Below are positions 1 to 9,994 of a stretch of 64,000 nucleotides of DNA, piece by piece. Each line of letters opens with the position of its first letter. Positions within the stretch are counted from its first letter, which is position 1. Both the position numbers and the translations under genes were made by a program. Below the pieces are notes generated by a model. That model did not search any database, was not told the origin of the DNA, and saw only the letters and a list, made by a program, of their open reading frames with translations. The DNA comes from Austropuccinia psidii (taxonomy: Eukaryota > Basidiomycota > Pucciniomycetes > Pucciniales > Sphaerophragmiaceae), in NCBI GenBank assembly GCA_023105745.1, contig JALGQZ010000004.1, forward strand, positions 36,889,937 to 36,953,936, read 5' to 3'.

Positions 1-345
1 GGTACTTCAATCAATTAAATTTTATTTTTTTTGAAAAAAAAAGACTAAAACTTTCTAACCTTTTTTTTAACTCTTGCTTGTTCTTACTCTCAGGACCTCT
101 AAATGGTACTTAATTTAATTTATTTTTAGTTTTTTTTAATTCCTTTAAAAAAACAAAAAAAAAGGTGAGGTAATTTTTTATTTTATTTTTCTCACTCTCA
201 CTCTCAGTACCTCTGGGAGGTATTTTCATTAATTTATCATTTTTTAAAGTATTTTGTTATTTTTTTTCAAAAGAAAGAAAATTTCAGTTTTCTTACTCTT
301 ACTCTTGCTTTAGCTCACTATTAGTACATCTAGGAATTTTTTTAA
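1..345. repeat. Degenerate tandem repeat, about 112-bp units
   Basis: Units are marked by a recurring core of the form CTCTCAG(G/T)ACCTCT near 91, 203 and 319, each followed by GGTA-type sequence and a T-rich/A-rich tract. The partial first unit begins with GGTACTTCAATCAATTAAAT at the window edge. Spacing is about 112-116 bp. No open frame is present. The array lies just upstream of the decayed Tet-like gene. Confidence 0.5.
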
Positions 346-374
346 GTATTTTATTACCTCCTTGAACAAATAGA

Positions 375-448
375 ATGGTTTACCCAAGTAAGAAGCATAA
401 AAAACAAGTTTATGAGGCTATTGAAAGAAAAGAAAGATTTCAAGGCAA
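375..448 (+). pseudogene. Possible first exon of the Tet-like gene
   Basis: ATG at 375 opens a short basic frame beginning MVYPSKKHKKQVYEAIERKE. A GTAAAA splice donor follows at 449, and a pyrimidine-rich acceptor (TTTTTAG) lies at 655-656. The predicted join does not keep the frame of the downstream coding stretch, so either the exon has decayed or the splice sites are misassigned. Its position, directly upstream of the Tet-like frame on the same strand, is the main reason to list it. Confidence 0.3.
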
Positions 449-670
449 GTAAAATAATTTTATAAAATAAAGTCAGAATTAAATTTTGGAAGTATTATAT
501 AGCTATTAGTGGCCTTATAAGATCTGTGAACATATAATACACTGAATAGGTGCGGCTTATAGGTGTTGCCCACCATAGAATAAAATATTTCCAACATTTA
601 ATTCTAATTTTATGAAATTATATGAAGCTTATTTATGTTATTAAATACCTTTTTAGAAAATAATTGAAAG

Positions 671-1323
671 CTCATACCACCCACCTCAAAAGCCCCCCAT
701 AATTTAGATGATAATGCTAATGATTCTTCCGAATTATCTGATGTTCCCCTCACAAAAGTAGCAAGAAGAAATTTTCAAAATAGAAATCAATTAATACAGA
801 AATATAAAGATCATGGAATTCCAAGAGAATTTTAATTTCTAAAGAATGATGATCAACTTCACACTATTTCCACAAAGTCCACCCTTGTCTTTTCCCCAAA
901 TAAAACTTTAATTGCCATAATACAATTCTTAACATTTTCACAAATTACTCCAGAAGATCAAATTGAACTGAATCACCTTTCACACACCTTATTTCAAGAG
1001 CAAAAATACTTAAAGAAAGTGAAAATCAAGGAAAAGATACTCTCATGTGAAATGTGGCCTCTTGGGTGGCAGAAATCGATGACAAAGAATGAAAGAATTC
1101 GATCTTATGGATTGACAAGTAAGATCACCAAAAATATTTAATATTGTAATGATTGGGAACCAATGCTATCCAGGGTAGGACTTCACCTTTCAAAACAATT
1201 TCAACATAAAGCCTCTGGACTCTTTATTGAATCACAACAAAAACTTCTCAATAATAGGCTTCCATCTTTTTCCAATACTGTTCATTATGATGTAACTCCT
1301 CAAGACTTTGCATTGTCTTTAAG
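671..1323 (+). pseudogene. Tet-like 2OG-Fe(II) oxygenase relic, 5' part
   Basis: One frame runs from about 671 to the retrotransposon boundary and is interrupted by two stops (TAA near 834 and near 1139). It contains an acidic, serine-rich start (NDSSELSDVP), a central helical stretch, and the conserved-looking block VGLHLSKQFQHKASGLFI. It then enters the Gypsy LTR at 1324. The same frame resumes exactly at 12028 once one copy of the TTAAG duplication is removed, so the two pieces are one gene split by insertion. Rust and other basidiomycete genomes carry many Tet/JBP-like dioxygenase genes, often next to transposons. The assignment rests mainly on the 3' piece. The two stops suggest that the gene was already dead before the insertion. 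Confidence 0.5.
1319..1323. repeat. Target site duplication TTAAG, left
   Basis: TTAAG immediately precedes the TG of the left LTR at 1324. The same five bases follow the CA of the right LTR at 12023-12027. Five-base duplications are typical of Ty3/Gypsy integrases. Confidence 0.9.
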
Positions 1324-3336
1324 TGTAAGGTTTGACTATGAAACAATAAGTAAAAATTACTAATTTATTACTTATTGTACTCTGAATGTCCTTATAATTG
1401 AAATAATAATAATAATAAAGAAATATTATTATTATGGCGTAAAATAATTATATTATTAAATAAATATAATAATATAATTTATATTATGAAAATATAATAT
1501 AATAAATAAATATATTAATATAAAATAATTAATATATTTAAAAAAGCTCTTTATTATTGTTACCAACAAATAATAAAGGCATAAAAAATTGTTTTTTATT
1601 AATAAAAAACAATTAATAACAATAATATTACTAATATTAAAGTTATAAATTAATATAAATACTATTTATATTAATTAAAGAATTATTAAGAGAGTAATAA
1701 TAGAGAAATTATTATAATAAGAGAAAATAACCTACTTTTAACACTTAATATAATAATTTTGAAGTATTTTACGCCAAAAAATATAAATACAACCTTTTCA
1801 AATTGTATTTACAATAAAAATAAAGAAAATTACAAATTATTCTGGATTTTTACGTGGAAATGAGTTAATAGAGAGATTTTTTAACAAAAACAATTAAATA
1901 AATGATTTAATCACGTCAAAATAGATGATTATAGCAAGGTGGTCTTTGGTCTTTAATAATATAACAGTTTTATATATAAAGAATAAAGAAATTACCTTTG
2001 ATTTAATTGATTTAATGTTTTTGATGCGTCTGAGGGGAAAATAGAGTAAAAAGAGCTCTATTTATAGTAAATACCTCCCTCCTAGAGTCCAACAGGCTTC
2101 TAGTAGACGTGTACTGATCATATCCACTGGAATTGATCAATATTTTAAGGTTTGAGGGTGATTACATCATGATCAAACCATATTACATCATTATTACACC
2201 ATTATTTAGAGTTATCACTATAACTCTAAGTTTGATGACATCAGAGGCTTGGCAGAACCCCAAATTTCGTGGATTTTATTAGTTTTAATCATAAACTAAT
2301 AGTATTCACCAATTTTATCACTCTTAAGACTGTTAAACTTAATTTAAGGTTACAGTATGTGATCATAACAGCTCAATTTAAGCTCAAACTTTGATCCTCA
2401 ATAACTTTTAAGGTTTTCACGCTACAGCAATTCAGAGAGTGAATTCTGATAGCCTGACATAACCTTATTATGCTGCCAAGAGCTTTTCATTACATCATCA
2501 AAACTCTAATTTTGATGATTTTTCTTGTAACTCATCTTTTCTGTCGAAATTCAATATTTTAAACTTCAAACCTTGATTTCAGGGGGTTATACCCTGAATT
2601 TAATAATAAGCATTACGTCATTCTTCTCGAATAAACTAGTAGAATCCAACTGTATACTTTTTTTTAAGTTTGGACTACTTTCACAACAAAGTGGTCAACA
2701 GCTCTGTTGATTTTTATCAATATTTCCTCATAAGTCTTAACCTTGTTTATAATTTGCAAAATAAAGTTCATATCTGTGTTCTTACAGTAATTACGTGGTA
2801 ACTTTATTTTTGGTTCATCATTCTAGCATGTATAGTTTAGAAGATATTAGCTATGATCACTGAATATATGCGTTGACCAAAAAAGTGCATATATTCAGGA
2901 TAATTCCTTAAGTATTGATTTTGGGAATTAGCTTATTAATTGTTTTATATGTGGATGTTTGTGGGGAATTCACTGGTACAATTTATTCCACATGTTGTTT
3001 CATTAGTTTCTGAGATAAATAAGGTTTTATGGTTTTTATAAGGTATTATACCTTATAATTCCTTAAATATTGACTTTACAGATATGCCATAAAAGTGGTA
3101 TATGTGTATTTTTCCATGGGGAATCCAATGGTATAATTTATTTCACATGTTGATTCATTGGTTTTTAAGTTAAACCAATTTTTATACCAATTTATGGTAT
3201 TTTTTGTATATTTAAGTAATTATTCTTAATGTATATTTATTCTAAGTAATTTTAATATAATTATATTAAAGTTATATTTATTCTGAGTCTTTTTTGTGAC
3301 CTTATTGGGTATGTGGTCATATCTCAAAGGCTCACA
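1324..3336 (-). repeat. 3' LTR of the young Gypsy element (2013 bp)
   Basis: It starts TGTAAGGTTTGACTATGAAA and ends GGCTCACA on the plus strand. It is nearly identical to 9995-12022. The first 700 bases are extremely AT-rich with ATT/AAT trinucleotide runs. The remainder has mixed composition, including a pair of GCATATATTC-type motifs around 2870-2900. It differs from the other LTR by substitutions near 2517, 2607, 2806, 2956, 2967 and 2984, and it lacks a 15-bp duplication present in the other copy. Confidence 0.97.
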
Positions 3337-3352
3337 TTCCCTACCACCAAAA
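3337..3352 (-). other. Polypurine tract, candidate plus-strand primer
   Basis: On the minus strand the sequence before the 3' LTR reads GGTGGTAGGGAA and then TGTGAG, a G-rich purine stretch directly abutting the LTR, as expected for a polypurine tract. The old relic keeps a related sequence after its own LTR at 26380. Confidence 0.7.
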
Positions 3353-3455
3353 AAGATTGTACCACAATCTGATATGTGTGATTAGGGTATCATCCACTGT
3401 CCTACCTCTTCAATAGACTTTGTTAGTCTTGAAGCTCAATAATGCTTAACTTTTT

Positions 3456-3558
3456 TTATTTTTCAGGTTTTCTTTCATGTCTGAACCTTCTTAGTAATTT
3501 ATCAGCATTTGTTATATCTTTCTCAAGTAGCCATTCATCTTCTTGAGTTGAATTTCTA
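3456..3558 (-). pseudogene. Chromodomain-like tail in a shifted frame
   Basis: The gag-pol frame stops at 3512 with residues that do not fit a chromodomain end. The neighbouring frame over the same bases reads a typical chromodomain ending (DEWLLEKD) and continues through a basic tail to a TAA at 3458-3456. This suggests a one-base indel near 3558 in this copy that replaces the last chromodomain strand and helix with an unrelated 17-residue tail. The effect on integration targeting is unknown. Alternatively the indel is an assembly error in a homopolymer-rich region. Confidence 0.6.
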
Positions 3559-6500
3559 TCCTTACAAGGTATTCCCTTTCTTTTTTGTTTCTTGTCCTTC
3601 TTTCTTTAAGGACTTTTACTATTTTCTTTTCCTCTCCTTCCTCCAAGGGGGGAATCTCAAGTGGGGGTTTATTTCTTAGTGGAAATAACTCCTTGTCACT
3701 TGAACTGTAAGGTTTTATCAGACTTACAGGGAAAGCTGGGTGTTTGTTCATTAGTTCACCTGTGAGTTCTAATTGCACAGCATTGGGTCCATGGAGTGCT
3801 TTTATCATAAATGGTCCTGCAAAGGAATCTTTTAATTTCTTTGGGCCTTTTATGTTATTGAAATTAAGGGTTGATACTAAAACCAAGTCTCCTATTTTGA
3901 AATCAGGTGGTTTATGAATTTTATCCCATCTTTCTTTTGCATATTTAAAAGAATCTTGCATGCATCTGTTTGCATGGTGTCTTGCTTTGTCAAGCATTAT
4001 CTTGAAACTGCTTGCTGTTGGATGTATATCCACTAAGTCCTTTTTGAGGGTGTCATAGGGAAGTCTTGGATTCCAACCTTTCTCTAGCATTGCTGGTGTT
4101 TTGCCAGTAGAAGAATGGATTGATGTCTTATATGCCAGTTCAAGTGCTGGTATTAGTGTACACCAATCATGGGTAAAACCATCAGAATCTTTGAATTCTA
4201 GCCCATAAGCACAGAATCTTCTGATCATATCCTCTAGGGTCTGTATCATTCTTTCTGCTAGACCATCAGTTTGAGGATGATAAGCTGTTGAGAATGATAA
4301 TTTTGTCCCAAACAAGTTATGGAGATTTGTCCATAATGCTGAAGTGAACTTTGGGTCTCTATCACTTATAATATTTTGGAATAAGCCTGTGTGGCTAATG
4401 ACTTTATTCCATATCATTATGGCTGTATCCATAGCTGTGTCATCTTTATGACATGGTAAGAACATGGGAGTTTTACTGTACCTGTCAACTAATACTAGGC
4501 ATGCATTATAACTCCTGTCTCCTCCTGGAGGTAAGGCTGTTACCCAATCCATATGAACTATTTCCCATGGGGATTTTGGTTCTTGGATTTGGATCATCAT
4601 TCCAAATTTCTTTCCTGTGGCTCTGTTGGCTTTTTGACATCTGTCACAGGTTTGGCAGTACTCTGCAACATCTTTCTTCCAATTTGGCCACCAAGAGCAG
4701 GTTTTCACCCTCTCTAGTGTCCTATCTTCTGAGAGATGTCCAGATGCAACACTATCATGACACTCATGTAAAATAGTGTTTATTAGTGTTCTATCTGTTA
4801 AGGCCATAACACATGTGTGTTTTGTTCTATGGTAAAGGATTCCATCAAGGAGGTGAAATCTTCCTTCATCATATGCCTTTTTCCATATTTCATCTAGTTT
4901 TGATGAAAGTGATGGATCTTTGCAGTCTTTCATTAGAAGTTGGCTTAAGATATGGCAATTTTTGTCTGTCTTATAGCTTTCTTTAACTTGGTTAAAGAAT
5001 TCTGTGCCAATGTCTGTAACACATATTCCTTCTATATGGTGCTCCTCTTGTGGTACCCATGCTGGATTGTCAGGGGTATTTGCTAGAGCCCATCTACTAA
5101 GACCATCTGCATTTTTATGAATATTCCCAGATTTATGAACAATAGTCATATTTCCTCTATATTCTTGGATAGCAATTTGCCATCTCAGCATATGTCTATT
5201 TGGAGTCTTCATATTTAATAGTGATTTCACAGCATTACAGTCTGTGATTACATCAAATACCGTGCCATCCAAATAATAATGCAGTTTTTCTAAAGCCCAT
5301 ACTAGGCATAAGCATTCCATTTGGCTTGCTCCATACCTTGCTTCTGTTGGCTTTATCTGCCTTGAAATGAAACAAATTGGTCCTTCTACTGGTTTGTCAT
5401 TGATAATTTGTGTTTGGTGAAGTGCAGCACCTAGTCCTTCTCCACAAGCATCAATGTACAGTTTGAAGGGTAGTTTCCAATCTGGCATCAGAAGAAATGG
5501 GGCATTTGTTAAGGAATTTTTCAATTCTTCATATGCCTTGACTCTTTCTTCTGTCATCTCATAGACTGTTTGTTGGTCACATAGCTTATACAAGGATTTA
5601 GCAATCTTTGCAAAGTCCTTCATATGCTGTCTATAGTAACCAGCAAATCCTAGAAATGATTGCATTTCTTTTTTGGTTTGAGGCATTGGCTTAAGTAGTA
5701 CTGCTGCTACTTTATTTTTGTCTATGCCTAGACTAAGGCCAGATACTACATGTCCTAGTGCCTTTAATTCACTGTATGCAAAATGACACTTTTTCAAGGA
5801 AATTTTCATATTCACTTGGACTATTTTCTGTAGTACCCTTTCTAGTCTTGTAAGGTGATTGTCCCAAGTTTCTGAGCAAACTATAATATCATCAATATAG
5901 ATGATTAACCATCCTTCTGATAATTCTTCAGGAAATATGGTATTCATCATTCTTTGATAATGGGAGGGTGCATTTTTTATTCCAAATGGCATTCTTAAGT
6001 ATTCAAAAATTCCACAATGGACTATTATTCTTAGTAGTTTCTTGGCATTGTCTGTTAAGACATTTTGATGAAAACCCTTAAGAGCATCCATAGCTGTGAT
6101 GAACTTAGCTTGTGACAATTGGGTCAATGTCTCATGGATTCTGGGTATTGGATATCTGTCTGGAATGGTATAGGTATTCAGGGCTCTGAAGTCTCCTACC
6201 ATCCTTGATTTTCCATTATGCCAAGTTATAATGACAGGTGTAGTAACTTCTACTTGTTCATTATGTCCAACCTTTCTTAATACTCCAAGGTCCATTAATT
6301 CTTTAATGTGCACTTCTAAGGCTTCTCTAGCTCTTAGACTGGCTGGATAAGCAGGTCTTCTTAATAAAGGTGGGTAAGGTTTTTCTACATTAAGAATTAT
6401 ATCCACTTCATGTCCAATTATGGCACCTAGTGGCTCTTTGTCAGTTGCAAAGGCATTTTTATACTTAAATAAGAGGTCAATCAATTTTTCTTTCATTTTT

Positions 6501-9253
6501 TCTGTTAATTCTTGATTGAATTCTGCCTCTTTGAGTTGTTCAGATATAAAAAGTTCCTTTTCTGGAATTTTTTCTTCATTCTTAATAACTGTGATTTGTT
6601 TTTTGTTATTTAAGAATCCAAACTTTTGTCTTTTGTTATCTCCTATGGTAAAATATCTATCCTTTTGGTTGGAGATATCTATACCATAGATTGATAAGTA
6701 ATCATTCCCAAGTATGAAATGATTACTGGTACAGTTGTCCATTACTACAAACTCTACTTTAATTCTGACACATTGTGAGGGATGAGGAAAAATTAGTGTT
6801 AAATCAATTATTCCAAGGGGCTTCATGCTCTCACTTGCACTACTAAATTTGACACCTTGTATTGGCATAAGTTTTTCTTGCCAGTCTGGGACTATGGTTT
6901 TTAAATAACTTTTGCCAACACAAGTGCAATATGCTCCTGTATCCAAGTTAACCTTTCCTTCTTGGTTACCAACCATAACAATACTAATACTTGATTTTCC
7001 AGCTGTATATCCCATTCCTCTTGCAGGTTTGGTTCTATACATTTTGGCATCTTGTATGTTTGTCAGATTTGTGTCAGATGTTCCAACTTGTGGCAAGTTT
7101 GAGTTAACATCCAGTACTTCATAAATTATATCAATATTATTAATTTGTGCATTAATTATATTGATTTCATCACTTTCAGAGCTCTCTGACTCTTCTGTCT
7201 CTTTTTCAGAGTCAGATTCCTCTTCTTTGTCATTGTGGTTTTCTGTTTCCACAATTTCATTAATCTTTGCTTTTTTAAGGCAATTATTGGCTAAGTGTCC
7301 AATACCTCCACATTTATGGCATTTTCTTTGCTCATCATTGTTGGATGTATTGGGTTTAAAGGATTCTTTTGATTTATCTTTCTTGATAAATGGTTTGTTT
7401 GGGCTTTTAATGTCCAATCTTTTCCAAGTCCTGCCAATTTTTGTTCTTGTCACTATATCTTCTAGTGCATTTATATACTCTTCTGTGGAGCATGGTTCTA
7501 TACACCTGCTTCTTAGGGCATGTTCTAGTTCCCCTCCACATTTTTTAAGTATTTTCATATGTACCATTTTCTGTGACATTTCTGGGTACAGTGCATTAAG
7601 CCTTTCAACTTGTTTTAGGAACCAAGTTAAAGGTTTATCTTTCTCAGGGTCAAAGAAAGAGTTTTCAAATGCATTTTCTATCTTATACCTCCAGGCATCA
7701 TTTGCCCACTTGGTGATTATTTCTTGTTTCCACCAAGACCAGGTATTTTTACCATTTGTTTGTCTTATGCCATAATACCATCTTTTTGCAGATTTCTCAA
7801 ACAATGAATGTAATCTTGCAGTGATTAATTCATCTGGTATGGCATAGTCTTCTTGTAACATGTCAATTGTTTTAATAAATGACATGTGGTCATATTCACC
7901 TTCTCCTGTGAATGTTGGCCATTCCTTCAATTGAGGTGCTTCCTTCATTAAGACTTGGTTATTGTCTTGGTGACTCAAGTCTGTTATGAAAGGATTTGAC
8001 AATTCCTCTTTTGTTTTAACAGGGCTTCTTATATGAGAAAATGGTGTTGATAACTTTGGCATATTTAAATTAGCCTCATTAATTTTATCCATTTTTTCTG
8101 TAATAAGCCTTATTTCACTTTGAATATCATCTTTCAGATGCATTCTTGCTTCATCACTTTTTTCCACATGGTCCAAAAGTAATTTTTGGTGTGATGAAGT
8201 CTTTTCTTCAAATTTTTCTACAGAAATACTTAATTTATTTAATTTTTCTGTAAGATTGTCAATGCTCACATCATAATTGATTGTCAAAGTTTTATCTTTG
8301 ATATCTTTTATGTATTTATACAATTCTTGTTGTCCTTGTATTAATTTTTGAGTATTGTCAATTAAATTCTTTGGTTTATTATTTTCAACAATAAACTTAA
8401 TGTTGTCAATTTCTTTCTTGTTTTGTACAACAATTTTTGTTAAAGAAGATAAATTGTTATTTATTTCTTGTAGTGATAATAAACTGTCTTTAATTTCTTT
8501 TAGAGGTAATATACTATTTTTAATTTCTGTTAAAGTATTTACAACATCTTTGGACAAGGTTATTTCTTTGGGAAATGAGGTTGTCTCATTCTTTGCTCTT
8601 CCTTGTCCTTGAATTCCATCAAGGTTCTGGCCATGTTGAAAACATTGTCCATGGCATCCTTTTGGATTCTTGGGATTCTGTAGCTTGGGGAATATGGTTT
8701 CCTCCAATGCTTTTTCTTGTTCTTCTTCCCTTCTTGGGGAAGTGGGTTGGCTTGAGGCTTTCTGGTAGAAGCTACTGGGGCTTCTTCCTTGGTTGCCTCC
8801 CTCTTTTTGGCATGATAATCCTTGATCTTTTTGATTTGAGGTTTGGATGACAGTGGATTCCATCCATTGGAGTATTTCACTATCTCCTCCTCTTTGAGGA
8901 ACTTTTTCAGGATGTGCCAGGAGTTCATCACTCCTTGGTGTATTTGAGGCAGCATTTCCCAGTCTTTGTCCTTGTATACTGTGTAATACTGCTTGTACTG
9001 GCTCATGTAGATGTCTATTTGAGCCCTCTGAATGTGATTTGTACCTGTTTGAGTTACTCATACTTAGTTCCAATTCAGGCTCAGATATCATGGGCATTTC
9101 TGGGACTTGCCTTTGGGATAAGGCACTTCCTTGTGTGGATTCTGTTCCACTGGGGATATTGCCCTTTCTTTTCCCTTTTGAGGGATCAATTCTACCTCTG
9201 AGTCCAGCTCCATCTGATTGGATGGAGTATTGGGAACCTCTTCTGGTAGTCAT
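3512..9253 (-). CDS. Ty3/Gypsy gag-pol polyprotein, 1913 aa
   Basis: One uninterrupted frame. Domains in order: a Ser/Gln-rich N-terminus (1-230), a coiled-coil-like region with repeated Lys/Glu/Ile (about 235-400), a gag core with [16 protein letters not shown] (about 445), a CCHC zinc knuckle ([14 protein letters not shown], about 645-658), an acidic Ser/Glu linker, an aspartic protease with DTG at 771-773, reverse transcriptase with YIDD at 1119-1122, RNase H starting near Asp1268, and an integrase with HHCC zinc site and catalytic Asp1569, Asp1631 and Glu1667 (the last two 35 residues apart). A GPF module and a partial chromodomain close the protein. All catalytic residues I could check are present, so enzyme activity is plausible. 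The first 230 residues overlap another open frame, and the ATG lies inside a plausible intron, so the real N-terminus is uncertain. The C-terminus appears frameshifted. Confidence 0.95.
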   Translation of the reverse strand: MTTRRGSQYSIQSDGAGLRGRIDPSKGKRKGNIPSGTESTQGSALSQRQVPEMPMISEPELELSMSNSNRYKSHSEGSNRHLHEPVQAVLHSIQGQRLGNAASNTPRSDELLAHPEKVPQRGGDSEILQWMESTVIQTSNQKDQGLSCQKEGGNQGRSPSSFYQKASSQPTSPRREEEQEKALEETIFPKLQNPKNPKGCHGQCFQHGQNLDGIQGQGRAKNETTSFPKEITLSKDVVNTLTEIKNSILPLKEIKDSLLSLQEINNNLSSLTKIVVQNKKEIDNIKFIVENNKPKNLIDNTQKLIQGQQELYKYIKDIKDKTLTINYDVSIDNLTEKLNKLSISVEKFEEKTSSHQKLLLDHVEKSDEARMHLKDDIQSEIRLITEKMDKINEANLNMPKLSTPFSHIRSPVKTKEELSNPFITDLSHQDNNQVLMKEAPQLKEWPTFTGEGEYDHMSFIKTIDMLQEDYAIPDELITARLHSLFEKSAKRWYYGIRQTNGKNTWSWWKQEIITKWANDAWRYKIENAFENSFFDPEKDKPLTWFLKQVERLNALYPEMSQKMVHMKILKKCGGELEHALRSRCIEPCSTEEYINALEDIVTRTKIGRTWKRLDIKSPNKPFIKKDKSKESFKPNTSNNDEQRKCHKCGGIGHLANNCLKKAKINEIVETENHNDKEEESDSEKETEESESSESDEINIINAQINNIDIIYEVLDVNSNLPQVGTSDTNLTNIQDAKMYRTKPARGMGYTAGKSSISIVMVGNQEGKVNLDTGAYCTCVGKSYLKTIVPDWQEKLMPIQGVKFSSASESMKPLGIIDLTLIFPHPSQCVRIKVEFVVMDNCTSNHFILGNDYLSIYGIDISNQKDRYFTIGDNKRQKFGFLNNKKQITVIKNEEKIPEKELFISEQLKEAEFNQELTEKMKEKLIDLLFKYKNAFATDKEPLGAIIGHEVDIILNVEKPYPPLLRRPAYPASLRAREALEVHIKELMDLGVLRKVGHNEQVEVTTPVIITWHNGKSRMVGDFRALNTYTIPDRYPIPRIHETLTQLSQAKFITAMDALKGFHQNVLTDNAKKLLRIIVHCGIFEYLRMPFGIKNAPSHYQRMMNTIFPEELSEGWLIIYIDDIIVCSETWDNHLTRLERVLQKIVQVNMKISLKKCHFAYSELKALGHVVSGLSLGIDKNKVAAVLLKPMPQTKKEMQSFLGFAGYYRQHMKDFAKIAKSLYKLCDQQTVYEMTEERVKAYEELKNSLTNAPFLLMPDWKLPFKLYIDACGEGLGAALHQTQIINDKPVEGPICFISRQIKPTEARYGASQMECLCLVWALEKLHYYLDGTVFDVITDCNAVKSLLNMKTPNRHMLRWQIAIQEYRGNMTIVHKSGNIHKNADGLSRWALANTPDNPAWVPQEEHHIEGICVTDIGTEFFNQVKESYKTDKNCHILSQLLMKDCKDPSLSSKLDEIWKKAYDEGRFHLLDGILYHRTKHTCVMALTDRTLINTILHECHDSVASGHLSEDRTLERVKTCSWWPNWKKDVAEYCQTCDRCQKANRATGKKFGMMIQIQEPKSPWEIVHMDWVTALPPGGDRSYNACLVLVDRYSKTPMFLPCHKDDTAMDTAIMIWNKVISHTGLFQNIISDRDPKFTSALWTNLHNLFGTKLSFSTAYHPQTDGLAERMIQTLEDMIRRFCAYGLEFKDSDGFTHDWCTLIPALELAYKTSIHSSTGKTPAMLEKGWNPRLPYDTLKKDLVDIHPTASSFKIMLDKARHHANRCMQDSFKYAKERWDKIHKPPDFKIGDLVLVSTLNFNNIKGPKKLKDSFAGPFMIKALHGPNAVQLELTGELMNKHPAFPVSLIKPYSSSDKELFPLRNKPPLEIPPLEEGEEKKIVKVLKERRTRNKKEREYLVRIEIQLKKMNGYLRKI
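8560..9006 (-). CDS. Overlapping small frame, 148 aa, in the gag N-terminal region
   Basis: This second frame is open over 447 bases and lies +1 relative to gag-pol. It begins [18 protein letters not shown] and contains a Tyr/Trp-rich head, a block [16 protein letters not shown], a Lys-rich centre and an ending [10 protein letters not shown]. Its composition looks more like a folded protein than the Ser/Gln-rich gag-pol frame over the same bases. It stops two codons after a C_CCA_AAG heptamer, in phase for a -1 slip into the gag-pol frame. I recall similar proteins annotated in Austropuccinia psidii, but this is unchecked. Upstream of its ATG the frame carries three stops between about 9050 and 9110. 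It may be a genuine accessory or gag-like product, or simply a frame left open by chance. Confidence 0.55.
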   Translation of the reverse strand: MSQYKQYYTVYKDKDWEMLPQIHQGVMNSWHILKKFLKEEEIVKYSNGWNPLSSKPQIKKIKDYHAKKREATKEEAPVASTRKPQANPLPQEGKKNKKKHWRKPYSPSYRIPRIQKDAMDNVFNMARTLMEFKDKEEQRMRQPHFPKK

Positions 9254-9328
9254 AATTTAAAGAATAAGAAAAAATAAAAGTATTTTAGAATAAAATTCTT
9301 TTATGGCAATTTAAAAAGAGGTGCTCAC
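9243..9328 (-). other. Candidate 86-base intron covering the gag-pol ATG
   Basis: On the minus strand a GTGAGC donor starts at 9328 and an acceptor CCAG ends at 9243. Upstream, one frame is open for about 45 codons (ending FPGPTIQDSE). After splicing it continues through [19 protein letters not shown] and on into the frame of the 8560-9006 protein. Removing the intron deletes the gag-pol ATG at 9253-9251. I infer the splice from motifs and frame continuity only. Confidence 0.45.
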
Positions 9329-9994
9329 CTTCAGAGTCTTGAATGGTGGGCCCTGGAAAGTCTAATTTCTTAGCTTTCTTTCTTTTGGTGATAACTGGTG
9401 TAGGAGAACTTTGACAAGTTTCTTCCACCAATCTCTCAACAGTAGTGTTTGGTTGTCTTCTGTTGGGTTATCTTCAAACACTAAAAAAGACAAATAAATA
9501 TAAGTCTTTTTATAATAAGTGTTATTTTTGGCAAGATATGGCAATTTTCCACGTAGAAATTGCTTTTATATCTTTGAAAAATTGAAATAAATAAAGAAAT
9601 GAATAAAAATGAATAAAAATAACTTTTTTATTGGTTTTTAATATTTTTTTAATATTTTTTATATATTTTTTTATTTTTATTTTTTAAAGAATAAAATAAA
9701 AAATGAATATGATTCTTATAAAATTAAATTATAATAAAAATTATTTTTAATTTATAAAATATCTCTTTTAATCACTAGAGTCACTCAAAGAAAGTTCTTG
9801 CAAGTCTAAGGATGTGAAAAACCACGTGTAAGACAGTACAATTGCTTTCCAAATGCCTCAATAGCTTTTAAAATCAATAAAAGATAAAATTATTATATAA
9901 TTTTATGATTATAAATATAATTTATTATTGGATAAACCCAAATAGAATCTTTTTTAAAGGTCTTTTAAGTAAATATCACGGCCAGGCCCCCAAA
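9329..9994 (-). other. 5' leader of the young Gypsy element
   Basis: Untranslated leader between the 5' LTR and the coding region. The half next to the LTR (about 9545-9990) is AT-rich and carries a poly-T/A stretch around 9600-9720. The half next to the genes holds the open stretch ending at the GTGAGC donor. A 60-residue ATG frame at 9362-9544 overlaps it but shows no recognisable features. Confidence 0.6.
9975..9992 (-). other. Primer binding site candidate
   Basis: Two bases inside the 5' LTR, the minus strand reads TGGGGGCCTGGCCGTGA, a GC-rich block in a very AT-rich leader that starts with TGG, as PBS sequences do. I could not match it to a specific tRNA 3' end. The CCCCCAAA core recurs beside the old 5' LTR at about 44787-44798. 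Confidence 0.6.

Noticed and set aside
1324..3336. ATT/AAT-rich runs as possible replication origin or centromeric satellite
   Set aside because: They are explained as part of the LTR and are present identically in both LTRs.
4453..4776. 107-codon plus-strand frame
   Set aside because: Antisense to the integrase core of the gag-pol gene; no independent support.
7161..7775. 204-codon plus-strand frame
   Set aside because: Antisense shadow of gag. The minus strand carries the zinc knuckle and gag core in a recognisable protein, while this frame is Ser/Leu/Phe-rich without motifs.
8575..9260. Plus-strand frames of 70-95 codons (8575, 8914, 9039)
   Set aside because: Antisense to the two overlapping minus-strand frames; hydrophobic composition is expected for the complement of charged coding sequence.
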